A stretch of 64,000 nucleotides of DNA, taken from assembly GCA_030141605.1 (NCBI GenBank), contig JAQGDQ010000042.1:1-64000 (forward strand), given 5' to 3'. The translations under genes were made by a program, and so were the position numbers. Positions 14,301-27,800 of this stretch are shown here, in pieces (the stretch's first letter is position 1; the number at the start of each line of letters is the position of its first letter). The notes under the pieces were generated by a model. It was not told the origin of the DNA and did not search any database. It was given only the letters and a program-made list of their open reading frames with translations. This DNA comes from Tubiluchus corallicola (taxonomy: Eukaryota > Priapulida > Priapulimorpha > Priapulimorphida > Tubiluchidae).

Positions 14301-16239
14301 TGTGAAAGTTGCAATTATTGCATAAGTAAAACTTTGCGCCCACTAATATTGTTTATATGCTGTAGCGACCAAAAAGTTGGTCAATGTAGGGTGACCACAG
14401 GGTTCGATACTCCCGCTGAGATTTCATTCATCAAACTGATTCTGGTTGTTTACCTGAAAAAGGAAGGATTCTTGCATTCATATCTGAAAGTACTATTAGG
14501 GCACATCTGCCAGCTCAATGTTTCATCTTAGAGGCATAAATTTGATAATGTGCTAGGCTCTGGTCTCTCCACAACCATCCGTACGTACTGACTTACCGTT
14601 GAATTATGGATTTTAGCTAGAAGATTACATACAGGCTGGTCATGATTACCAAACTTTGTACAAGTTGATTCTATCTGATGAAAAGAATCATTGTATCAGT
14701 TTGTTGTTTTATGGACATCAAGCTGAAGCCAATAAATAACAAAAGCACCAGTCTGACATTCTCACTGATAGCCAGTCTCTCCATGGGGCGATTTAATAAG
14801 AGCGCAGAACGCATTTTGCTGCTCCTAATTTCGGCCAGTTATCTACTCAATGACAGATTCTTCATCTTAAATAACAAAATATCTATGATCTATTCTAGAT
14901 TTATAGAATAGATCAATGGAGTAATCTATTGTAGATCTAAAATAGTGAAAAGTTTTTCCACCACGAGATGAGGAAATAGTCGCACGGTCACCGTCATAAG
15001 CCCTGGATACCAGCTTTATGTAAGTAAGTATCTTTATTTATCACCTTTTTATGGAAAAAACACAGTGCATAAAACAATGATATGATACAATGTAACAAAA
15101 TTATCATGATGATTAGTATATCTGAAATATGATGTTAGACTGATTGGCTTGCATAGTCTGAAACGGTGCAAACAAAAATCTACGCCAATCTGACATCACG
15201 ACACCTCGACACCGCGCATTGAATTTTCTTCGCTTTATATCGGCTGATTTTTGCAGAAACTTGAAATTCTACTGATCTGATCTGCGATTTTCTGAAGTCA
15301 TTCCGACAACATGGCACTCAGCAGGATGTCACAAGCAAAACGGAAATTCATGGACTTTGCATTGTTGTCCATTCACACCCAGCTATGTCTGGTAACAGGA
15401 GGCATTCCCGTTGCACTCTCTCTCTACAAAATCAAGCAATTAATTTGGTCGTTTTTATTTTCCTACACTTATCCCAGTTTTTTACGATTCCTTAATTAGC
15501 ATGCATCACTGAATAGAAACCGTAACAATTACCGATGAAAATCATATATAAAGGATATTGTTTGTACCCGCTCAGTGGTACAGCTAATAGGAGAGCTCTC
15601 CCTGAGCACATTTTTCAAAATTGGCGCCTTCTCAACAATTTTTTAACTCTTTAGTTCACTTGTGTGGTAAAAGTCGAATCTTTTTAATCTCACAGCATTG
15701 GAAGAATTTTTTGGAGTCATTACTTTATTTGACCAAGCTGCCTCCTGTGTTTCTGAAATGAGCGTGCATTTACACAACTCATTTGTCAAGGTCGATTGAT
15801 TGAAACTGTATCTTCCTCGTGTTTTAATTTTAAACACAAAATTAAAATGTATAATCAATGCGTTAAAATTGTTTGGTATGTGTCACAGCGCCCTTTTATG
15901 TGCTTGCTCCGTCTATCTTTGCTTGGCTACGCCCTTGTAACCCACTTGGTTTCTTCACGATAAGCATGACGTTGTGGCGTTTTTTTATCTTCTTAAAAAT
16001 CCCTTTGATCGTCAACCTGCTATTCATCAGTTTCCTATGTGCTCTTGAGCAAAATATTTAGGATAAACTTGTTTGAGAGCTTGATTAGGACAGTCGTGCA
16101 ATACAATCAATTGTCCATTTGTTTTTTCCAGAATCTTGTTGCACAGCTTGCAATAAAACATCAGCCATTGCGTAGGGTTACGTCACGAACACTCATTGCT
16201 TTAATTGTTTTTGAACGAGTGACTTGACGTAAAAAAGCC
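11353..16239. other. No gene recognised; AT-rich intergenic DNA
   Basis: Nothing in six frames looks like a conserved exon. There is an AT-rich TAATTATAA stretch around 12205-12290. A minus-strand LINE-like 3' tail may start near 15019 (short GTAA repeat beside AT-rich sequence). Confidence 0.5.
14887..14914. repeat. Perfect 11-bp stem hairpin
   Basis: GATCTATTCTA and TAGAATAGATC are exact reverse complements separated by six bases (GATTTA). There is no associated gene, and the function is unknown. Confidence 0.7.
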
Positions 16240-17080
16240 TAGGGCTGCATGAGTTCGCAATGGATCGCCATAAAACTTCTCAGGAGTGTACTTGAATGAA
16301 TTCTGCATTGAGTAACGGAGCCGTATTTTCGATGAGGCATTTTGAAGTTCAAGATTGCGGGGACAGCAGCATTTTCGATAAAAGTCTAAGGCTGCGAAAA
16401 ATCCCCCAATTTACAACGTTCACAACGAATCGTTACAAAGCTTTACAGGAAAATATTAGAATTAATTTCCGCCAACTGACGGAGTTGTATTTTCGACCAG
16501 CCATTTCAAATTCAAGATTTTGACAATAACATCATTTTCAAAGAAAGCACAAAACGCTGCTAATTTGAAGCGGATCGTCCTGAAACGTTATTGAAATATA
16601 CTAGAACAAGACTCGCAAATTCGCAAACATTGTAGGGCTATACTGGAACGAATTCTACATAGACTACAGCCAGATTTTTGATAAAGGTGGTTTGTATTCA
16701 AGGTGATAAAAGCAAAAGACAATTTAAATCCAACGTGAATAGTCATGAAACTTTGCAAGAATATAACAGAATGAATTCTGTATCATCGTCATAATCGGGC
16801 TTTTTGATAAGGCTTTTGATCCATGTTTTTTAATTCAAGGTGGCGGCGATTTCAAAAAATACTAAGGCTCTGCTAGTTTGCAACAGATCGTCATGAAACT
16901 TTACAGGAACATGCTAAGGCAACTCGCGTCGACTGAAAGGGAACACATTTTTTTTTTATTTGCCATCTTGAATTCAAGATAACGGCATTATCGTAGTTAT
17001 TTTCTAAGAAAAAATTAAAAACCTAAACTTAACCTTCCAGTGGAATATAGCAAAACAGATTTTGTATCTATTGACGGTGT
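16240..17080 (+). repeat. Degenerate tandem repeat, unit about 150-165 bp, five or six copies
   Basis: A motif close to CATGAAACTTTACAGGAATA, then ACTAGAATGAATTCTGCAT, recurs with starts near 16265, 16434, 16580, 16742 and 16890. Between copies there are repeated remnants of TTTTCGATAAGGC, AATTCAAGATGGCGGC and CTAAGGCTCTGCTAATTTGC. The copies are old and divergent. The same unit recurs twice near 47625-47870. Confidence 0.7.
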
Positions 17081-17089
17081 CAGGTCTTT

Positions 17090-17440
17090 GATTCGTTGTT
17101 CGGATTCAACCCTCGACCGCTAGTTCGAGTCGAACTTGTTTAGCCTTCGAATCGTATAACGTATACTGTATTTAACGTATTTATACTGTATTATACTGTA
17201 TATAACGAAAGCCTCATTTTGGTAGCTTTTTTGAGCATCATTCTACTTATTTTATTACTACTGTAGTATTATATTGTATGATAGTGTGCTACGTTTTTAT
17301 CACATCATTGTTGTGTTTTAAATTTCACATCTTTAATCTCTTATTCTATGAATACTATGTCCAGAGCTAGTGTTCATTGATGGTAAAACTGACTTTAAAA
17401 ATAAAATTTGAAAGTTGAAATGAAATGAATTGAAATGATA
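17090..17440 (+). mobile_element. Probable LINE 3' untranslated tail
   Basis: AT-rich sequence with repeated TATACTGTAT ends in AATAAAATTTGAAAGTTGAA and then ATGAAATGAATTGAAATGA. This is the same tail style as at 24775-24810 and, inverted, at 9690-9745. No reverse transcriptase remnant is recognisable just upstream, so this is a moderate call. Confidence 0.4.
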
Positions 17441-17734
17441 CTGGGTGATACCACAAACACACGTGTAAATTCAGTTTCTCTTTAACTTAAATGACAATAA
17501 CGTGTAAAAGATTTTTCATTCGCCATTTCTCCCTTCTAAAGATTTAATGACTACCGCTTCTATCAAATTATTATTTAACTTATTTAATGCCGCTGCACAC
17601 AAAGTCCTAACGGGTTTTATAAAATACTTAACAAAGATTGTAGGGCTACGATAACTATGTAAAAGCTAATATAAAAACATTCATAAACATACGCATAATA
17701 GCGTGATAATTAGTCAATTTGACATTTAAAGACT

Positions 17735-18000
17735 AACCTAAGCTAATCTAAGCTAAGCCTAACCAAGGAAGTTAAGCTAAGCCAAGCCAAGACAAGCTAA
17801 GCTAACCCAAGCCAAGACAAGTCAGGCTAAGCCAGACCAAGACAAATTAAGCTAATCCATGCCAAAACAAGTTAAGCTAATCCATGCCAAAACAAGTTAA
17901 GTTAAATGAGGGCCAAGACAAGTAGAGCTAAGCTAAATCATGCAATGCCAAACTAAGACAAGTTAGGCCAGGCTAAACTAAACTAAAGTAAACTAAATTG
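17735..18000. repeat. Degenerate TAAGC/CAAGC minisatellite
   Basis: About 260 bp built from short units such as CTAAGCTAAGCC, CAAGCCAAGACAAG and GTTAAGCTAA. It has no coding content. Confidence 0.8.
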
Positions 18001-19580
18001 AGCTTAGTACTAATAAGTATAGATGTTAAGCAAAATACGCGTAAATAATTGCTTATTACTAGAGTACCTTGAAAACCTAAATATAGTAATACAACCGTTT
18101 CCGTAGTTGTACAGGTTACAAAAGTAATTCATCAAACTACAATAGTTGGGTTAGCACTTTATAACCAATTACGGACATGTTCAAAATGATGTGTAATTAA
18201 GATCAAAAGTCTATTTTAACATTACTTATTTCTAAATAAAACGAGCAATTTGTCTGCGTGGACCGCCTGCGGTAGGGTGAGCTGTAGTCAGTCACCTTCT
18301 TAGATCGCTTACCAGCGGCAAATTTCCAGTCACTTAATTTAGCATATCTCATTGCACTTGTCAATATTGAAATATTGACGAAAGAGTCCTGTTCAGAAAT
18401 CCATTTGCAAGTTAACTCAGGTCACTAAACTTTAGAGGCGATATAGATTACTATAGGTAAATGAGTCCATGTATAGTAAGCAAATTAAATTACCCTAGTT
18501 CAAACGGCCTGTTTAACTTACCATAAGAAAACCATGAAATCCTAGATTTCGCGCTTAAACAATCTAAGAAAAGTGTCGAATTTTAACTTCCTTTCCTATA
18601 GCGCTTTACACGTATCTTTTCAGTCTTTGTGTCACAAAATTTATTACGAATAATTCTGTACTTTCTCGTGTAAAAACATATTATTATTGCGAAATTTATC
18701 ATGTTAAAACGCATTTAAGTTAAAGCACTTTATATTTAAATAGGAAACGCATGAACATCTGTCCTTGTAACTGCAAATTGCTTATCAATCAAACTGAGAT
18801 ATTATAGTAAACCATCTAAGATTTGCACTGGCATACTGATGTGATAACTGCTGGTTTTTTAACGGGTGCCGTATTGCTTTAATTCTGTATATATTTCTTT
18901 TTTTATTATCTGCATTTTTGATAGTGCCAGTCATTAGTTTTTAACTGGTCTAACGGAAAGCATCACGTTGAAAGTGTGGTAATGTTCGACCATTTGGAGC
19001 TGAAGTCTTCTTTAAGATTTAAATTAAAAAAAACTATATGTGACATTACGACGCACACTAGTTCAACGGGTTTGATATGGTAACGACGGGGTGGAGGCAA
19101 TATGTCAGCGTGTGGCAAGAAACTCAATAGAACGTATGGCAGTTAGTTTGGAAAATTACGGGAGAATTTGTAAAAATGTCTATAAGCAAATCGTGTTATG
19201 TGGACTAATGCAAATAGCTTAATGCAAATTTGCGAGTGGAACATTAGATCCTGTAAGGTCATGAAAATAACCAGAGTCACTGGAAGTGGCATTTGCAAGA
19301 CTGAAAGTAAGAAAAATCCAATTATAGTACTAGTGGAGATTTGCTTGTGCTTGTAATAGTATTTGCAGTGACGGTAACAACTTACTTAACTAAACAATAG
19401 AGCAAATACAGCTTATATGAAAGCGTGCGCTGAATTAGTTCAGCAAAAGCCTGTACAAATTGCCCAACAAAGAAGTGTACATCTGTCTCCACCGTAATTC
19501 AAATTTGATATTTTTGGTATGTTTAACTTCGGTTAGTTTATGTTATTCTGTTACTCATTTATTAGAATGACTATTAAAAG
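18001..19580. other. No gene recognised
   Basis: No supported exon, RNA or repeat. Ordinary AT-rich DNA. Confidence 0.5.
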
Positions 19581-20879
19581 TTAAAGGAAAACCGGACTCA
19601 CTCTTAAACTGCAAGTCAAAACAATCTATTCTTTAAAATATTGAAAAGAAACATTCTATTTTATCAAGAATAACTTACGTGAAAGAATTATTACCACAGA
19701 AACATACAATTGCGTTCCCGCAGCTAGTTCTTCGCTGTTACACGCATTTCGCCATTCGCTAGTTAGACGGGCACTAGCGCCTGCATTTTGGAAACGCGTT
19801 GCACAAAACACAGGTGCGGTGCCTCTCAGTTCAGATGTGTTCGTTTGGGATGTAGTGCAAACGTTCGAAAGCTCATGCGTGAGCACAGTGGTAGACTCGA
19901 AATTTGAATTTTTGTCTTAAAACTTGCCGAGTTTCAGTACAACACACTGTATAGTACAACAGTCTTACAGTAGCACTGTACATTCAGTTCAGTTCTCGAT
20001 TAAACTATTGTAATAGCACACTTTTTGGCATTCCTCAGTATCAGATTGATAAACTGCAACATGTACACAACACAGCGGCCCGAATTATTACAGGCACTCG
20101 TAAATATGATCACACAACTCCTGTTCTCGTGCAATTGCACTGGTTGCCCGTTTCTTTCAGAATAAAATACAAAATTCTCTTATTAACACTCACAGCTCTG
20201 AATGATTTAGCGCCTTCCTATATATCTGATTTTTTGAAGCCATATGTGCCCAATCGCAATCTTAGATCAATTAATTCATCGACACTTTTTGTACCGCGTT
20301 ATAATCTAGTCACATATGGTTCTCATAGTTTTAGCGCAGAGGCACCAAAATTATGGAAGATTTACCAATTCATGCACGTAAAATCAATAATGTTCAAAAG
20401 TTTAAATCATTCCTTAAAACTTATTTTTATAAAGAAGCCTTTTTAATTAATTAGAAATATGGACTTATGGATTTAATTACAGCCGATTTTATATACATGT
20501 ATTAAGATCTTAGTTTTATTTATAACAGCCTATTGTGTATGTACTATTTACGTGTTAATATTTTAAGTATGTAAAATGCATTAGTTCATTTTTAATGTTA
20601 ATGCATTTTAAATATTCAATAAATTATTATTATTATTATTATTACTTTAATCTTCGCTTTTGTAAATACGTGCAACACGCTCGTGGAATGTTTTTGCTGT
20701 TGAAAATTATGTCCATTTCTAATGTCATTAATAGTTGGCCTCGTTTGCTGTTAATTAAGATTTCAAGCTATTATTTAACTATCAGAAACGCTTTTCCAGC
20801 ATCAATGGTGTTAAAATGTATGCTTATACCGTACTTGATAATGGGGTAGCATATGAAAAATCATCTTGTCTTCCTTTAA
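19581..20879 (+). mobile_element. TTAA-bounded non-autonomous element, family A copy 2, split by a LINE
   Basis: TTAA lies at 19581-19584 and 20876-20879. The left part (to about 19993) and right part (from about 20640) together match the uninterrupted copies at 9746-10354 and 34459-35077. The ends read AGGAAAACCGGACTC on the left and, reversed, AGGAAGACAAGATGAT on the right. The roughly 650-bp excess over the other copies is a nested LINE fragment. Confidence 0.75.
19993..20645 (+). mobile_element. 5'-truncated CR1/L2-type LINE fragment nested in family A copy 2
   Basis: One open frame from about 19994 to 20446 reads SRLNYCNSTLFGIPQYQIDK, HVHNTAARIITGTRKYDH, VQLHWLPVSFRIKYKILLLT, ALNDLAPSYISDF and ends near KKPF. 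This is the C-terminal, post-reverse-transcriptase region of CR1/L2-type elements. A roughly 180-bp AT-rich tail ending in (ATT)n follows. The 5' end lacks the endonuclease and polymerase core, as expected from incomplete reverse transcription. The frame is still open, which suggests a fairly recent insertion. Confidence 0.8.
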
Positions 20880-23225
20880 AGAACAAGACAGTAAAAAGAT
20901 AAGAACGTGAGTTATATGGCACTGAAATATCTGAAATAATAATGTATGGATTATGTGCTACTGCTAGATTGCTCATAGTTTGGAAGTTTAGGTCAAGATT
21001 ATCGTAATGAACCCTAATGAAAACGACTCAGCTGTTACGTGTGACGTGCTATATCACACGTGCTTCATTAAATCTACCTTTACCGCCGTCTTGATTTCGG
21101 AAAACATAATTACAACGAACCTTGCTCAGCGAAGATGACTTTTAACATGTAGGTGTTATAGCAGGTAATTTCCATTTCATAATCACTGGGATTGACAGAA
21201 TCAGCAATACGTTGCGTACCAGGTACGCGTCTTAATTTACCTGCTATGATAGTCACTCTGGCGGCTGTAAGCTTGTATAAGGTGTTCCATAAGCGGCAAT
21301 GTAGAAGAATAATTATTGTGTGCAAATATAATTGCAAATAAATAATCAATTGTGCCCGCAAAATTTTTGCATTTTACTGTTAAATATCAATCAGGTGTAG
21401 GATGTAAAAATCACAAGTTAATCAAAAACTTTTCATTAAAAAATTTCATTAATCTACAATGTCGTTTATATTTATTTGCCTTTTTAGCTTTAGACGACTG
21501 ATGTGCGTTAATTTATTCCAAGAATTAACACTCTTTTATGTCTTTATGCTCATGTAGGTTTTTTCACGTTTACAGTATTAGCTTTATTATTGTAGCAATT
21601 CCATCAGTGTAGCATGAAGCTATAGTGGACTGGTTATACTGACATAGTACAAACCTAGAAAAGAGTGATTTAACTCTTGAAATGCATTTTTATACCGCGC
21701 ATTGCTTATTTTTAACAACATACTTTGCACACATTGTAAATAAAAATAGCTGCATGGACAATGGGCCGGTTGACGAGACGAATTGGTATGTGGGTAGCAT
21801 GCAAGCAGGTAGGTAGGCAAATAAGCAGATAGACAGTGTGACATATAATTAGGTAACTAGAGGCAGAAAATCGAACAGTCAGACATACATAATTTTATAC
21901 GGTAAATAAGATTTTGAGTTAATTTTTTGTACTCTATTTTATCCTTATATTTATGTATTTGTGTTCTATGGACTAAAATCACTAGATTCCGAAATAAATA
22001 AATTATAATTGTAATGCATGTAAATGCATTACAAAAGAAAATAAATAAGCCATGAAATAAACAGTAAATAGAAAACAAATAAGCAAACAGTAGATGAACA
22101 AACGCTTTTGACACACAGACAAATGAAAAAACAAGTGTAACAAAGTGAGCAAACAAACAAACAAGCAGACAAACACATAAATAAGCAAAACACCTAAATA
22201 GTTAATAGATATGCCTAAATAAATAAATCAAATAAAATTAGCCTGTCCGTAATGCGTGTAAAATTAAGGCATAATTGCAGGCTTGAACGACACTAATTGA
22301 GACGCCCTAGGCCGCACTGCAGCTTTAATATTAGCAAAAAAGGTGATTGAACGGTTTGCTTCCTAGCTCTGTGTTGATAGCCTAATAACGATTATGCAGA
22401 TTATTATGTGTCATTTGCAAGTCAGATCCGAAGACTGAAGCATTCCGCAGGACATTTCCATCGGCAATTAATAGTGACAATCTCTATAGCCAATACACTT
22501 GGGCCTTGGCTTAAATCAAGGATAAATTATCACTGGTTAAACAGCGTATATTCTACTGGCTGCTTTAATCAAAATTTTCGAAATGGTTCGGGGAACTTCA
22601 ACTTTTTTATGTTTAAACACAAGTAATTTAGTTCGATCAAATAAGCTCCATCATTGCGACCATTTCTTCAATGGTATAGAACTATCAATTTCTTTCGTGT
22701 CTTCATCTATCCTAAAATAAATACACGTGACTTTGCCCAAATATCCTCCTTGCAAAAACTTATTGCGCCACACTTTATTGCGTCATGTCCGTATTTGCCA
22801 CGAATGAAAGTAAATTTTAGTAAAATATTTGACGAAAGTCAGCTGTGTTTTAAATAAAATAAACCCGTTAGTAGATTTATTAATATAGCACACAAAATAA
22901 ACGTCAGATGTAAGAGTGAAGAATATAAGACAAGTACTATTAGTAAAATAAATCCAGTATAAATCCAGCAAAATCGTTGAAAACGTTGTTTTATGAAAGT
23001 GTGAGCAACATCTTATAACTACTCATGCCCAGTTTAGCTGCAAGGAAAGGGTTGGAAACCGAGAAGGAGGCCATTTTTGTTTGCAAACAATTACTTCAAC
23101 ATTATGTTGATCTGTATACGCATGTATGTTAGATGCCAGTAAGGTAGAATAAATCACAACAAATTGTTATCTAAGCTTAAATATATTGTTACGCCAAAAT
23201 ATATTGTTAATTTACTTCAAAGTTT
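20880..23225. other. No gene recognised
   Basis: A small hairpin GTAATGCAT/ATGCATTAC sits at 22011-22032. The 21.8-22.2 kb stretch is A-rich on the plus strand with many AAACAAACAAG-like words. No coding exon could be supported. Confidence 0.5.
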
Positions 23226-24815
23226 GCAAAGTATTGGAGTGGTGTCTGATAAATGGAGGCGATGTTATTTCTTAAGATTTTAATGGCAACAATGACTTGA
23301 GACAGGGCAGCGTCCTGCGACTGTTTTGTTTTGTATTTTTATTGATAAACTTATCGAAAAGTTGAGTAAATTGAATGGGTGCTTCCTCGGCAAAGAGCTA
23401 CTAAATCACATTTTGCTTGCGGATGATTTAATTTTGTTTGCGGCATCTATAGCAGACTGATAAAGTGTTGTGCTATTGAAAATAACTATTGAAGTTTTTT
23501 GGTTCTTTTGTAATGTTTGCTTATACAATAATGTTGTCCCCACTGGTGCTCTGAAAAGTACTTATGTTACATCATGTATTGCAGAACTGAACGACAATAC
23601 TTATAATTGTTAATCAAACTCAGCTATTGTATATTAGAGTGAATTCTTTCATTAGAAATGTTAGCAGTTGCACTGATAATGTGAAATAACCTTACTTGTT
23701 TATCAGCAACTGTGAAAACTTTTACAGTCTTTCTCTTTGGGTAAATTTTGATAGGTGACTGAGAAACTTTGAGTTGCTTACATTAAGGGTAAATTAATTT
23801 CTCGCAGATTTTATTATTGGGCATCATAAATGCTGCAGTAATCTATTTCTCGTTTCAATGCATATGCAGGCGAAGCTATTTCAGTTTCCAGTATGATTAT
23901 AAACTCTGACACTGTTTTTATCAGCGATTGGGAACTGTGATTTGAGATATGCGTAACTTTATTTTAAATTGTAGCATATAAATTTGCAAATTGGGCGGAA
24001 TCGTCCGTGCGATCAACCTAATGTACAGTGTTTTTAATTCATTTTATAAACTTTTTATTGCTTGATGTGCGCATATGTGCATGTTATGATACAATTGTTT
24101 GCTTGTTTGTATATATTTTTATATGGCATTTGATGCCGAAATACATTCTATTGCTTTTAAGCAACGAAATACTTGTGATAATAAATTTAATTTTATGACA
24201 TTTTGTGCAAAATTTCGCCGAGTATGTTACGCATCCTCTAATTGTACATTTCATCGTGCTGATGTACAGCATGGAAGAAAAAAGGTAGCCACAAACCCGA
24301 AAGTGAATGTATTTGAATTTTTAAGCGAACTAGTCAGCCTGGCAAATCTGATTCTATGTTGAATTGCAGCGCATCTAGTATGTATGTGTACTACTCTTAG
24401 ACGCGTATGTACAAAGAACGGCAGCATGTCTGGCACATTGTCTGACATTCAAAATGCATTGTTTTTAACATTAAAAATGAGTGACCGATTCTATAAATCG
24501 CATTTTTTTAAAAAGAGGCATTTTTTACTGAGTCGTTGTAATGCGTCTTTATTGTAGAACACAGTCATTATTTCGGTGAATTGATTTCGTGTATATTGTC
24601 TTATGCATGTAATTTTGTAAATAGCTTGTCCTGTTGTATGTGTATTTTTTGTACTTGTATGCGCTGTTTTATTGTAATTTCAATAATTTTGGTTGTATGT
24701 TTTAATGTTTAGTCTTAATGTCTTATATATATTTTATTTAACTAACATGTGTGTTTTATATGGATTTTAAGTCTGAAATAAAAGTGTGAATTGAATTGAA
24801 TTGAAATGAAATCCC
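23226..24815 (+). mobile_element. Strongly decayed LINE: reverse transcriptase core and 3' tail
   Basis: In shifting plus-strand frames I read LRQGSVL, NHILLADDLILFAAS (the Y/L-ADD catalytic box of reverse transcriptase) and later GHHKCCS. Stops and frameshifts separate them. About 1.2 kb downstream, an AT-rich 3' region ends in AAATAAAAGTGTGAATTGAA with an (ATTGA)n tail near 24780-24810. Whether the core and the tail belong to one element is an inference from order, strand and spacing. Confidence 0.5.
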
Positions 24816-27800
24816 TTTCAAAACAAATGTGGTAGAATTTTAGCATTTGGTAGAATTTAATCTTGGGTATAATGAAATTGTATATGCTAACGGGTCTTCC
24901 ACAATTTCTTGAAGTGTTTTTTCTTAAGTATTGAACTAGAGACAGGCTGAATCGGCCCTATTTGGTCAGCTGTGAAGCAAGACAACGTAAATCAGCTGCG
25001 AAGGAAAATCACTTAAAAGTTTTGAACAAATGGACTTCTTGGATTCTATTGACAGGAGCGTTCTTGCCTCATAAACTAACAGCCTCGTAAAGTTTCTACT
25101 AGAAAGTAAACCGTCGACTTCTACCGGCAAGACTGAGTACGAGGTTTCCTCTAAATTAGATTTGTTCTCTTTCGTAGAAAGTGCCTACTTATCTAGATAT
25201 TTCTGAAGCGGAAAATTTTCAACATCATTAAAGTTTGGACAAAGCCCTGTGTTAATAATAAAGAAAATCTTTGACAAAAAGTGATATCTGTTAGACAATA
25301 ATGATTGGCAATTTTTTTGCTTTGACTTTGTTAGCATGCTGAATGCAAGAGAAATGTTCAGCAATGTGACTTTTAATTTAAGCTAATGAGACCAAGAAAG
25401 GTAACAAAAGTTGCAAAAATGCAAAAGAAAATTGCTCTACTGAATCTACTCACACCAAAGGTTAATTTTGCCCAGCTTCCAGTTTTTTTGTGTGTCCACC
25501 CACAATGTTCAACCAGGGTCGGTCAGTTTTTCCTACCCATGAGGTAATTTGAAGTAAAATTGGAGTTCTTGTTTTTTTCTCTTTTTTTTCATGTTTGTGC
25601 TGGTGAATAAATGATGCGCGTTCAAGTATTTGACGCGTAAAAATAGTTCTAGAGCTAATATTTGATTACAGTTGATTCTTTGTGAAATCTGGAAACACCT
25701 TAGATCGTCTTGAACTAATTCGTACGACAAGTAGTTAATTATCCGCAATGTGGGTGTGTGCGTGCGTCCGTGTAGGGAGGGGGAAGGAAACATTGTGGAG
25801 CTAATTATCATGTCGTCAGTGCCCATTTTAGTAACCGCAAGCTCATGTTACTTGAAGTTTAACTCGAACAATTATAATTACTTCCTTCTCTTTGACGTCA
25901 TTCTCGGTGAAAACTTTTGACGAAACGTTTTGTTGATTTCCATTTAATATCTTGGCTTATCTACTTTCACTTTAACGTTAATTACAGCAAGATTATTACT
26001 CGGGGGAATTACCATTTCTACAATGAAATTTGTTCAGTCTATAAAATTGATTGTTTTCCCACTTAATTTCAAATGAGTGAAAAGTGGAATTTCCCATTTC
26101 ACTGTGCAGTTTTTCTTGTTCACTTCAGTTGTAAAGCTCGGGACGTAATTTTCAAAAAAAGTATTTAATTAGTAAACGTTAGACAGCCGTAAATTAAAAC
26201 AACGTTTATGGTAAGTTTTTTTTTATAAATTAAAGACATCAAATTACTTCCGCAACTTTGCTAATATAGAACAAACTGAAACAGGAGGCCTACTGCTAAC
26301 AGAAGTTCAAGTATAAAGTCTGGCATTTTGGTACACGTGTATGTCTGATCCAAGTGTCACTTTGAGCAGATCTATAATCATTAATAGTAACTAAATATTT
26401 AATCAATTCCTACGCTTAGCAAGTCAACATACACTACAGGAATGGTTGAAGTTTTTTGCAAATGTTTTTTTGTATAAACATATATATTTAAATATAGAAT
26501 TGTCAATTAAACAACAAGCTGCTTAACTCAAGATCCTTCTGTATAGTATTAAAAAAATTAATATCCACTCGCACCCACTACAAAGACAGTTAAATAAGAT
26601 ACACTTACAGTTATAAAAAGAACATCACATACTTTTACAAATAAGCATTGTAATAAATGAAATAACTGATGTCAATCGGACAGATTATATAAGAACAATA
26701 AGTAACTGAAAAGTAAGCTATTAAAATCATACGACTAGCCAGGCATAACTTGAACAAGATTGATAACAACAACATAGTTTAAGAGAATGAAAAACAACAT
26801 CACACAAGCTATCATAGCCAAATATGCTTTTCGAAACATTTCGAAGATATAATATACACCTGTGTTTCAAACAAAAGCAGATAATTTTCAGAGTCAGAGA
26901 GATCATTAGACCCACAAAAAGGAGCAAGCATTAAAATTCATAAAATGTTGAAGAACAGCAACATGAAATAACAGCAACATTAAAAAGCAAAACTAGGACG
27001 GAGTTATCAGGGAAAATAAATTTGGATAATTTCAGCTTTCGGCTGCCAGTTACTTAATCCTGCTTGTTATGCTTGCTAGTGAGTATTGATGTTTATTCTA
27101 CATACTGTTCGTCCGTTATCCAATACACGCAACAATGAAGCAAGTAACATTGACCGTACTATCGTGCTACAAAACTACCTCAAAGCGTTAAATTGGATTA
27201 TCTTTTAATCCGTATATCTTTTGGTTTCTTTTTGAGGATATCTTCAGCTGTTATTGATAATTTTTACTAAGTCAATCACGGAAGTTAAGCCGCAGAGTTC
27301 TGAAAAGGAACAGAAGTCTTTGATCATGTGCTTGGTGTAGGAAAAGATTGACTTTTATGAAGCCGCCATGGAACTGATTTATTTCATTTTGATTAACTGT
27401 AATCATCATCTTTCATTCGTCATAAATTTTACAGAAGAAATTTGGGATCTCAAAGTAATAATGAATCTTACTTATTGTTAGTCTTTTGCCAAGGATGAAT
27501 TTATTAACTGCTTAATCTATTTCATGTTAACACCTGAAAACGTTAATTAATATTTACTACAATAATTAATATTTAACAATTAAATGTTAGTTATTATGTA
27601 CCCACTAGAAGTGATTGCAAATTTATTTGATTTAGTTTCTTTTCAAAAGTGAGTTTTAGACTCCAAAGTGTTACACCAAAAAAATTGATAGGATCATCGC
27701 AACCATCATTACTACCACCATAACCATCAATATCATTACCATCATCAGAAACAGCAGCTACAGCAGCAGCATTATCATTGTCATCACTATTATCATGCTC

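Noticed and set aside
14398-14420. Box B-like GGGTTCGATACTCCC
   Set aside because: No matching box A upstream at suitable distance and no tail or target duplication.
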